This document shows positions 1 through 4,390 of a stretch of DNA of 5,518 bases, piece by piece. How positions within the stretch are numbered: the stretch's first letter is position 1; every line of letters begins with the position of its first letter. The stretch is from positions 1-5,518 of the forward strand of contig JBGSOE010000084.1 in assembly GCA_041739295.1 (NCBI GenBank). Direction: 5' to 3'. Made by a program: the position numbers and the translations under genes. The notes beneath the pieces are model-generated. The model saw only the letters and a list, made by a program, of their open reading frames with translations. It was not told the origin of the DNA and did not search any database. The stretch is from JAHJQQ01 sp041739295 (lineage in GTDB: Bacteria; Pseudomonadota; Gammaproteobacteria; Thiohalobacterales; Thiohalobacteraceae).

Positions 1-122
1 GACGCGCGGCTGGCGCCGCTGAATCCGACCAACGAAACGCCACACACCACAAGCGTAGGTCGGATTCAGGCCGAAGGCCGCGTCCGACATTTCTCAATAA
101 TAAAACTCCCGAATCTAGCGAT
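1..122. repeat. Gene-free edge with inverted TCGGATTC-type repeat
   Basis: The 12-base sequence CTGAATCCGACC at 19-30 is the exact reverse complement of GGTCGGATTCAG at 58-69, so two copies of one short repeat face each other across a 27-base spacer. The second copy (60-87) is itself a hairpin: TCGGA and TCCGA form the outer arms, and GGCC-(GAA)-GGCC forms the inner stem (read on the plus strand). The sequence resembles the short interspersed palindromes common in gammaproteobacterial spacers. It lies just downstream of the phosphatase gene and could form a 3' hairpin in that transcript, but no T-run follows, so I do not call it an intrinsic terminator. The left copy runs to the window edge and may be incomplete. 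I see no gene in 1-122. Confidence 0.6.
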
Positions 123-599
123 CTAAAGCCCATGCTGCTGACGAATATCTGCCAACAACCCAACTGAGGCCAGTTCAATCAAATCCAACACCCGCTCGAA
201 TCCCTGAGCACCACCGTAGTAAGGATCGGGCACATCCCGCTCCTGCGCATTTTCAGCGAAGTCCATAAACAGTCGTAATCTTGATTCGTAGTCCGGATGG
301 CACAGCTCACGTAAATCTTCGTAATTGCTCTGATCCATGGCCAGTACATAATCGAACTCCAGAAAATCCTCATGGCGGACTTTACGCGCACGCTGGTTGC
401 TCAAATCAATGCCACGACGGCTTGCGGCCTGTTGCGCACGTTCATCAGGAGGTTTACCGACATGGTAGGCATGGGTACCTGCTGAATCGATCTGGATCTG
501 TGACCCTAACCGCTCACGTTCGACAAGCGTCTTGAAGACGCCCTCTGCCGTCGGCGAACGACAGATGTTGCCCATACAGACAAACAGCACCCTGACCAT
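123..599 (-). CDS. Low-molecular-weight protein tyrosine phosphatase
   Basis: This is a 158-residue cytoplasmic phosphatase of the LMW-PTP family, which removes phosphate from phosphotyrosine through a phosphocysteine intermediate. The P-loop CX5R(S/T) is at the N terminus: C8-M-G-N-I-C13-R14-S15, with C8 the expected nucleophile, R14 the phosphate-binding arginine and the usual second Cys at C13. The DSAGTHAYHVGKPPDERA segment (38-55) is typical of the family. D125-P-Y-Y-G-G supplies the general acid D125 and the DPYYGG signature. The length is normal. The start is firm: TAAGGAG (605-611) sits 5 bases upstream of the ATG. Thioredoxin-coupled ArsC arsenate reductases share this fold, but they need two further redox cysteines. 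Here the only other Cys is C100, so a phosphatase fits better despite the nearby ars operon. The substrate is unknown. Close neighbours give no sign of an exopolysaccharide (Wzb-type) cluster. Confidence 0.93.
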   Translation of the reverse strand: MVRVLFVCMGNICRSPTAEGVFKTLVERERLGSQIQIDSAGTHAYHVGKPPDERAQQAASRRGIDLSNQRARKVRHEDFLEFDYVLAMDQSNYEDLRELCHPDYESRLRLFMDFAENAQERDVPDPYYGGAQGFERVLDLIELASVGLLADIRQQHGL

Positions 600-627
600 A
601 CTGACTCCTTAGCTGCATTTCCCGCTC

Positions 628-656
628 ATGATAACGTGTTGCGGCGAGCGACTAAA
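628..656 (-). promoter_or_regulatory. Candidate sigma-70 promoter for the phosphatase gene
   Basis: On the minus strand, TTTAGT (651-656) and TATCAT (628-633) are separated by exactly 17 bases. The -10 box matches TATAAT at 5 of 6 positions; the -35 box matches TTGACA at only 3 of 6. The site lies 29 bases upstream of the ATG, which leaves room for the Shine-Dalgarno at 605-611. It overlaps the inverted repeat at 642-672. This is a pattern match only. Confidence 0.3.
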
Positions 657-672
657 TGCACCATGCTCGCCG
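642..672. promoter_or_regulatory. Inverted repeat in the divergent spacer
   Basis: CGGCGAGC (642-649) and GCTCGCCG (665-672) form a perfect 8-base inverted repeat with a 15-base spacer. It lies in the 98-base spacer between the phosphatase gene (minus) and the small plus-strand gene at 698, and it covers the candidate -35 box of the former. It could be an operator for a dimeric regulator or a leader hairpin for either gene. Sequence alone does not separate these, and chance is possible in GC-rich DNA. Confidence 0.3.
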
Positions 673-697
673 GCACCTTCCTTGCGGCTGGTAGATC

Positions 698-961
698 ATG
701 GCACCCACTGATATAAACCTAGAACAACTGCGCACCTGCATCGGCCAGGAGCTGGAGTTCGAAGGCCAGCATTGCCGCATCATCGAACTGCTTGAAGATG
801 GCCCCGCACTGATATTGGTGTGCGATTCAAGTATGGCCGTGATCCAGGCCAATCAGTACGGTGACGCCACCCGTCGAGTCGGCCGGACCCGCACCGTGCC
901 GGTGTACAGTGCAGATGGGAGTTACCACGCAGACTTCTTAAAGTTAAATCTAGAATATTAA
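698..961 (+). CDS. Small protein of unknown function, 87 residues
   Basis: This encodes an 87-residue soluble protein with no signal peptide, membrane segment or cysteine cluster; its two cysteines, C14 and C26 in the first third and C42 in the middle, are not paired in a metal motif. The composition suggests a small beta-rich fold: alternating hydrophobic stretches at ELEFEGQHCRIIELL (18-32) and ALILVC (37-42), then an IQANQYGDATRRV segment (49-61) and VPVY (67-70). I recall the general pattern (IG..L...G..C.IIE.L.DGP.L.L, IQ..QYG.A) from uncharacterised small gammaproteobacterial proteins, but I cannot name a family. The ATG is the first possible start, because an in-frame TAG lies at 692-694. 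The ribosome-binding site is weak (GGTAG at 690-694). It is divergent from the phosphatase gene and leads into a gene-poor stretch. Coding reality is likely but not proven. Confidence 0.65.
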   Translation: MAPTDINLEQLRTCIGQELEFEGQHCRIIELLEDGPALILVCDSSMAVIQANQYGDATRRVGRTRTVPVYSADGSYHADFLKLNLEY

Positions 962-979
962 ACAAAACACTATCATGCG

Positions 980-1003
980 GTTACAGTGATTATCTTCTGT
1001 AAC
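980..1003. other. Small perfect inverted repeat GTTACAG/CTGTAAC
   Basis: GTTACAG (980-986) and CTGTAAC (997-1003) form a 7-base perfect stem with a 10-base loop, 18 bases past the stop of the small plus-strand gene. No T-run follows, so it is only a weak candidate for a 3' transcript hairpin. It also falls within the last codons of the gene remnant and may be coincidental. Confidence 0.25.
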
Positions 1004-1158
1004 AAGGCAGCTATGCGCTCGGCATCCGCCTCGACATCGACCCCTGGACCAGGTGCGCGTCAGCATCCGCAACGTGGATATTAGATCCATGCCAGAGTGC
1101 GCGCAGTTGCTCGAGCATCTCGGTCGTCTCATGCGGTGCGGGGGTCAAAGTGCGATAA

Positions 1159-1188
1159 CTGCGCAGGAAGCTGCGCAGGAAGCTGCGC
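1159..1188. repeat. 12-base tandem repeat, 2.5 copies
   Basis: CTGCGCAGGAAG occurs at 1159-1170 and 1171-1182, followed by a half copy CTGCGC at 1183-1188. Read on the minus strand the duplication is in frame and yields SFLRSFLR inside the gene remnant. This looks like a local slippage duplication. Confidence 0.85.
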
Positions 1189-1210
1189 CCGGTAGCATAC
1201 ATCCCGTGAA

Positions 1211-1284
1211 GGCGGTGCCGGCGTGAAGCTGATGAACTTGTCCGGGTTTTTCCATGTGCTTCCGTGGCAAATGCGGTTTATAGG
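1211..1284. repeat. Diverged direct repeat, copy 1
   Basis: This copy matches 1523-1586 in the same orientation. Both begin GGCGG(T/C)GCCGGC(G/A)TGAAGCT, continue with (G/T)ATGA(A/T)CTTGT, and end in an identical stretch TTCCGTGGCAAATGCGGTTTATAGG (positions 1260-1284 here, 1562-1586 in copy 2). Copy 1 carries about 10 extra bases in the middle. It contains one GCCACGGAA arm in minus orientation, and the 132-base element at 1289-1420 begins 4 bases after it. I see no function beyond dispersed repeat sequence. Confidence 0.8.
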
Positions 1285-1288
1285 TTCA

Positions 1289-1420
1289 ATGTAGGTCGGG
1301 TTAGCGCAGTTTGCGTAACCCGACAGGCGTTGCGCAGCAGCACAACGCCTCTGTAAAGGTATGCCTGACGGCGCGCTTGGCGGGTTACGGCGCAAACAAC
1401 GCGCCTAACCCGCCCTACAT
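1289..1420. repeat. 132-base MITE-like element with terminal inverted repeats
   Basis: The left end ATGTAGGTCGGGTTAG (1289-1304) pairs with the right end CTAACCCGCCCTACAT (1405-1420) with one mismatch in 16 bases. Internal sub-palindromes include CGGGTTA...TAACCCG near the left end (1298-1322) and a further CGGGTTACGGCGC tract near 1381-1393. There is no coding capacity. The ends resemble the GTAGG-CGGGTTA type of non-coding interspersed repeat seen in many proteobacterial genomes. Such elements are thought to be moved in trans or to persist as structured repeats; movement is not shown here, and I see no clear target-site duplication. Confidence 0.75.
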
Positions 1421-1449
1421 CTTACGTTCAACCTAAAAAAATCATTTCC

Positions 1450-1570
1450 GCCACGGAAACACACGGAAGACACTGAAACACAGTGCAGTCCTGGAGCGAC
1501 TATTCACCCCCTTGCGGGTGATGGCGGCGCCGGCATGAAGCTTATGATCTTGTTCGTGTGATTCCGTGGC
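1450..1570. repeat. GCCACGGAA-type inverted-repeat pair with central hairpin
   Basis: GCCACGGAAACACACGGAA (1450-1468) faces a near reverse-complement copy at 1553-1570, which reads GCCACGGAATCACACGAA on the minus strand. A third copy lies at 1252-1270, also in minus orientation. Between the arms is a perfect 6-base hairpin, TCACCC (1504-1509) with GGGTGA (1516-1521). The arms are related in sequence to those flanking the gapdh/arsJ spacer (4159-4384), so one repeat family probably has members at both sites. The right arm is part of copy 2 of the direct repeat. Confidence 0.7.
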
Positions 1571-1586
1571 AAATGCGGTTTATAGG
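1523..1586. repeat. Diverged direct repeat, copy 2
   Basis: This is the partner of 1211-1284, 312 bases further on and in the same orientation, lacking about 10 central bases. Its right end lies 10 bases from the acr3 stop codon, so it forms the immediate 3' flank of the ars operon. Confidence 0.8.
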
Positions 1587-1593
1587 ATAAACC
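1577..1593 (-). terminator. Weak hairpin just after acr3, possible operon 3' end
   Basis: GGTTTAT (1577-1583) and ATAAACC (1587-1593) form a perfect 7-base stem with a 3-base loop, 3 bases beyond the acr3 stop codon. The stem is AT-rich and no run of T follows on the minus strand, so termination would be inefficient at best. Copy 1 of the surrounding repeat holds only the left half, so the hairpin is not a conserved part of the repeat. I offer it only because it is well placed. Confidence 0.25.
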
Positions 1594-1596
1594 TTC

Positions 1597-2730
1597 TCAG
1601 TGCTGCCGGTGCACATGCACATCCACCGGACAGCACTCGGCATCGGGCATCACACCTTCGCGGGCCTCGTACCACTGACGGGTGCGATTCACCACGGCAA
1701 CCGCGCCGAGCATCACCGGCACTTCGATCAACACACCCACCACCGTGGCCAGCGCGGCACCCGATTGGAAACCGAACAACACGATGGCGGTGGCCACTGC
1801 CAGCTCAAAGAAGTTGGACGCACCGATCAGCGCCGAAGGACCGGCCACGCAATGCGGCGAGCGCACGGCACGATTGAGCAGATAAGCGAGTCCTGAATTG
1901 AAGAACACCTGAATCAGAATCGGCACGGCGATGAGCGCGATCACCAACGGCTGACGGATAATCTGTTCGCCCTGGAAACCGAACAGCAGCACCAGCGTAG
2001 CCAGCAGTGCAAGCAGCGAGATCGGCTGCAGCCGATTCAACACTCGCTGCAAGCGCAGATAACCGTTCTCGTGATTAAGCAACCAACGGCGCCACAGGCT
2101 GGCGACGATCAGAGGTGCAACGATATACAGCAGCACCGACAGGAACAGCGTCGCCCACGGCACGATAATGGAAGACAGCCCCAGCAACAGACCGACAACG
2201 GGTGCGAAGGCAAAGATCATGATCACGTCGTTGAGCGCGACCTGCGACAACGTGAAGTGCGGCTCGCCGCGCGTAAGATGGCTCCAGACGAATACCATCG
2301 CCGTGCATGGAGCAGCGGCCAGGATGATGAGGCCGGCGATGTAGGAATCGATTTGTTCGGCGGGGAGATAGGGCCGGAACAGATGCCCGATAAACAGCCA
2401 GGCCAACAACGCCATCGAGAAGGGTTTGACGCCCCAGTTCACGAACAGCGTCACCGCCACACCACGCCAATGCCGACGCACGCCCTTGATCTGTTTGAGA
2501 TCGATCTTGAGCAACATTGGAATGATCATCAGCCAGATCAGGATGGCCACCGGCAGATTGACGTGAGCCACTTCCATCCGGCCGACGGTGTGAAAAAACG
2601 TCGGCATGATCTGACCCAACGCGATACCGGCGAAGATGCACAGGAACACCCACACAGTCAGATAACGCTCGAAGATACCTAGCGCTGCGCCGGCAGCGCG
2701 TTTCGCGGTCACTTCACATTGCGCGGTCAT
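1597..2730 (-). CDS. acr3: Acr3-type arsenite efflux permease
   Basis: This is a 377-residue inner-membrane carrier of the ACR3 (BART superfamily) type, which exports As(III) using the membrane potential. About ten hydrophobic segments are visible, starting near 24-44, 59-74, 91-114 and 130-149. The family Cys in the fourth segment is present at C142 (AAPCTAMVFVWS), as is the conserved glutamate E309 in GASNFFELAVATAI; both are needed for transport in studied homologues. NWGVKPFSMALLAW (98-111) and SGAALATVVGVLIEVPVML (323-341) are also typical. The tail after the last segment is unusual, ending ECCPVDVHVHRQH with a vicinal Cys pair and three His. I chose the ATG at 2728-2730 because GGAG (2739-2742) lies 8 bases upstream and the protein then begins at the family's usual place. 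The frame stays open to an ATG at 2814, but those 28 codons read through a repeat. It is the last gene of the operon, 210 bases after arsJ. Confidence 0.95.
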   Translation of the reverse strand: MTAQCEVTAKRAAGAALGIFERYLTVWVFLCIFAGIALGQIMPTFFHTVGRMEVAHVNLPVAILIWLMIIPMLLKIDLKQIKGVRRHWRGVAVTLFVNWGVKPFSMALLAWLFIGHLFRPYLPAEQIDSYIAGLIILAAAPCTAMVFVWSHLTRGEPHFTLSQVALNDVIMIFAFAPVVGLLLGLSSIIVPWATLFLSVLLYIVAPLIVASLWRRWLLNHENGYLRLQRVLNRLQPISLLALLATLVLLFGFQGEQIIRQPLVIALIAVPILIQVFFNSGLAYLLNRAVRSPHCVAGPSALIGASNFFELAVATAIVLFGFQSGAALATVVGVLIEVPVMLGAVAVVNRTRQWYEAREGVMPDAECCPVDVHVHRQH

Positions 2731-2746
2731 GCTTGGTACTCCATTG

Positions 2747-2935
2747 TTGAACCACCAAGACGCAGAGTACACCGAGAAAAGATTTCTGAACCGCCAAGAC
2801 GCCAAGAGCGCCAAGTTAATGGTTGTAAAGACAGCTGGGCTAGGCCTGTGGTTCTTAAATAGATCATTCTTGGCGTCCTTGGCGTCTTGGCGGTTCCAAA
2901 TCTTTCTTGGCGCTCTTGGCGTCTTGGTGGTTCAA
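2747..2935. repeat. Large inverted repeat of CCAAGACGCCAAG units between arsJ and acr3
   Basis: Two arms of about 68 bases (about 2747-2815 and 2869-2935) are imperfect reverse complements around a 53-base centre. Each arm holds two tandem units built on GAACC(A/G)CCAAGACGCC with further GCCAAG steps. The units are joined by AAAGATTT in both arms; the first unit of the left arm is the most eroded (ACGCAGAGTACACCGAG). The right arm ends 5 bases from the arsJ stop codon, and the left arm begins 4 bases from the acr3 Shine-Dalgarno. The whole spacer between the two genes is therefore the element plus translation signals. Similar GCCAAG-rich repeats occur in other environmental bacterial genomes. 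In RNA this would fold into a very long hairpin between two co-transcribed genes and could affect acr3 expression. The arms read spuriously as peptides such as LASWRF and NHQDAKSAK. Confidence 0.85.
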
Positions 2936-2940
2936 CAAAT

Positions 2941-4146
2941 TCATACACCGACCGCTCGCGGCAGCTTCATCGCCAGCAGCGCCGACAACAGCACGAAGCC
3001 CGCGGACCACCACAGGCAGCCGATCAGACCCTGGGTTTGATACGCCCAACCGGACAGCACCGTGCCGACCAAGCGACCACCGGCGTTGGCCATGTAATAA
3101 AAGCCCACGTTCATCGATACCTTGTCGCGATCCGACCAAGCGACCACCAGATACGAATGCACAGCGGAGTTGATGGCGAACACGGCGCCGAAGGCGATCA
3201 GTCCGATCACGAGCACACTTTCCGGATCGATGTCGCGCATGAGGGAAAGCGCGATCGCCGCCGGGAACAGCACGAGCATGAAGGCCCAGAACTGCGCCGT
3301 GCCGCCGTCCGGCCCGTTGCCATGATGACTGCGCCGTATGAGTTTTGGCGCACTCGCCTGCACGATGCCGTAACCGATGATCCACAGCGCGAGGAAACCG
3401 CCGACCTGAGTGAACGACCAGCCCAATACCGAATACAGGAATACCGGCAGACCGACCACAAACCATACATCGCGCGAACCAAATAGGAAGAAGCGCGCTG
3501 CCGACAGCCAGTTGATCGCCGGGCTCTTGGAAAACACCTGAGTGAATTTTGGTTTTGTCTTGGCTATGCCGAGTTGCTGCGGCAACAGCGCGATCGTGAG
3601 TAACAACACCAACAGCAGCGTGACGGACAACACCACGAGTGCGCCGCGGAAACCAACGCCTTGCAATAACGCGCCGCCAAGGAAGAAGCCCACACCCTTG
3701 AGCGCGTTCTTCGAACCCGTGAGCAGGGCCACCCATTTGAACAGTTGCGATTCCGAACCGCTATCCGGAACCAACGTCTTGATGCTGGCCTTGGCCGACA
3801 TCTTGTTCAGATCCTTGGCGATGCCGGACAGCGCCTGCGCGGCCATCACATAGGGCACGCTCAACCAGGCATCCGGCACGGTCAGCATCGCCAGAGCAAT
3901 CACCTGCAGGCCCATGCCGATCTGCATGGTGAGATTCAGGCCGATGCGCGCGCCCAACCAACCGCCGACCAGGTTGGTGACGATGCCGAAGAATTCGTAG
4001 AACAGGAACAGCATGGCCACTTCGAACGGCGAGTAGCCGAGCAGATGGAAATACAGCACCACCAGCATGCGGATCGCGCCGTCGGTGAGCGTGAACGCCC
4101 AGTAGCCGCCGGTGACGATCAGATAATTGCGCAGGCCTGGGTTCAT
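2941..4146 (-). CDS. arsJ: ArsJ, MFS exporter of 1-arseno-3-phosphoglycerate
   Basis: This is a 401-residue major facilitator superfamily membrane protein. I recognise it as ArsJ from its N terminus (LRNYLIVTGGYWAFTLTDGA, then IRMLVVLYFH), from the SGIAKDLNKMSAKASIK segment (107-123) and from position directly after a gapdh gene in an ars operon. About twelve membrane segments are visible, six before and six after a charged cytoplasmic loop near 191-210; the second half includes 226-244, 285-303, 311-334 and 372-393. LFYEFFGIVTNLVGGWLGAR (48-67) resembles the MFS loop 2-3 region. In characterised systems ArsJ exports the unstable 1-arseno-3-phosphoglycerate made by the partner dehydrogenase, and the compound then breaks down to arsenate outside the cell. 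The start is firm: AAAGGAC (4151-4157) lies 4 bases upstream of the ATG. The gene is intact and of normal length. It is flanked on both sides by inverted-repeat elements. Confidence 0.94.
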   Translation of the reverse strand: MNPGLRNYLIVTGGYWAFTLTDGAIRMLVVLYFHLLGYSPFEVAMLFLFYEFFGIVTNLVGGWLGARIGLNLTMQIGMGLQVIALAMLTVPDAWLSVPYVMAAQALSGIAKDLNKMSAKASIKTLVPDSGSESQLFKWVALLTGSKNALKGVGFFLGGALLQGVGFRGALVVLSVTLLLVLLLTIALLPQQLGIAKTKPKFTQVFSKSPAINWLSAARFFLFGSRDVWFVVGLPVFLYSVLGWSFTQVGGFLALWIIGYGIVQASAPKLIRRSHHGNGPDGGTAQFWAFMLVLFPAAIALSLMRDIDPESVLVIGLIAFGAVFAINSAVHSYLVVAWSDRDKVSMNVGFYYMANAGGRLVGTVLSGWAYQTQGLIGCLWWSAGFVLLSALLAMKLPRAVGV

Positions 4147-4158
4147 AAAAGTCCTTTA

Positions 4159-4384
4159 GCCACGAAATCCACTAAACCCACGAATTGATGTTTAGAAAAA
4201 CCGCTTGTCCTGTATACGCCAGAGCGGTTGAACTAATCCGTCATTGCGAGCCGAGCGAAGCAATCTCTCTCTACGGAAGATCAACATCTTGGAGATTGCT
4301 TCGCCACGCTCGCAATGAACGGCCCAACAAATTGATCGGGGGTTCACTGAATACTCTTTTCGTGGATTTCGTGGGTTTCGTGGC
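4159..4384. repeat. Composite inverted-repeat element between gapdh and arsJ
   Basis: Arms at 4159-4184 and 4359-4384 are reverse complements at 23 of 26 positions. Both read GCCACGAAA(T/C)CCAC at the outer end, then a further AAA-CCCACGAA-like step. The left arm begins 1 base after the arsJ Shine-Dalgarno, and the right arm ends 6 bases from the gapdh stop codon, so the element fills the spacer. Inside are a perfect 7-base inverted repeat AACCGCT/AGCGGTT (4199-4205 and 4223-4229) and a separate, stronger palindrome at 4238-4322. The arms are related to the GCCACGGAA arms at 1450-1570. There is no coding capacity; an apparent plus-strand open frame here only reads through repeats. Confidence 0.8.
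4238..4322. repeat. TCATTGCGAG...GAAGCAATCTC palindrome nested in the gapdh/arsJ spacer
   Basis: The left arm (4238-4267) contains TCATTGCGAGC and GCGAAGCAATCTC. The right arm (4292-4322) holds the same two blocks as reverse complements, with a few differences only in the three or four bases between them. The 24-base centre has its own AAGAT-CAAC-ATCTT hairpin (4278-4291). TCATTGCGAG-GAAGCAATCTC palindromes are widespread in environmental bacterial genomes as non-coding dispersed repeats. This one sits inside the GCCACGAAA-armed element, as if one repeat had landed within another. It would form a stem of about 30 base pairs in the gapdh-arsJ transcript. Confidence 0.88.
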
Positions 4385-4390
4385 CATCGA

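Larger units (their letters stand above)
973..1202 (-). pseudogene. Frameshifted 3' gene remnant, family not recognised
   Basis: On the minus strand an open frame runs from about 1202 with protein-like content (SYRTLTPAPHETTEMLEQLR, then ALWHGSNIHVADADAHLVQG) and then passes into poor sequence ending at TAG (1011-1013). Shifting frame by one base in the C/G run at 1041-1052 restores protein-like sequence, VDVEADAERIAALL followed by QKIITVTA, ending at TGA (973-975). One lost base in that run would join the halves as ...ADAHLVPGVDVEADAERIAALL... The upstream end is disturbed by a 12-base duplication (SFLRSFLR) and then by repeats, and no Shine-Dalgarno precedes the ATG at 1202. I infer the tail of a decayed gene. 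I cannot name the family. A sequencing error in a short intact gene is a less likely alternative. Confidence 0.5.
962..1596. other. 635-base stretch with no intact gene, built of repeats and a gene remnant
   Basis: No complete convincing gene lies here. From left to right the stretch holds a frameshifted minus-strand coding remnant (973-1202), a 12-base tandem repeat inside it (1159-1188), the first copy of a diverged direct repeat (1211-1284), a 132-base terminally inverted element (1289-1420), a pair of GCCACGGAA-type inverted arms (1450-1468 and 1553-1570) around a small hairpin (1504-1521), and the second copy of the direct repeat (1523-1586). Short open frames across it run through the repeats and look spurious. 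It separates the small plus-strand gene from the 3' end of the ars operon and looks like a zone where repeats have accumulated. Confidence 0.75.

Noticed and set aside
123..599. A thioredoxin-type arsenate reductase (ArsC) linked to the ars operon
   Set aside because: The protein has the DPYYGG phosphatase signature and lacks the pair of downstream redox cysteines; it is also separated from the operon by about 1 kb and another gene.
1129..1395. An 88-codon minus-strand open frame
   Set aside because: It runs through the direct repeat and the MITE-like element, and its composition follows the repeats.
2071..2682. A 203-codon plus-strand open frame antisense to acr3
   Set aside because: It is rich in Gln, His, Asp and Arg, as expected of the complement of a membrane-protein gene, with no recognisable domain.
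2731..2814. An N-terminal extension of acr3 starting at the ATG at 2814
   Set aside because: The 28 added codons read through the GCCAAG repeat arm, and the ATG at 2728-2730 has a well-placed GGAG and gives the usual protein length.
2747..2935. A CRISPR array, because of the regularly repeated CCAAGACGCC units
   Set aside because: The units are adjacent or inverted, with no unique spacers of constant length and no cas gene.
2864..3736. A 290-codon minus-strand open frame overlapping arsJ in another frame
   Set aside because: It is Arg/Gly/His-rich shadow sequence of arsJ, and its end reads through the repeat arm.
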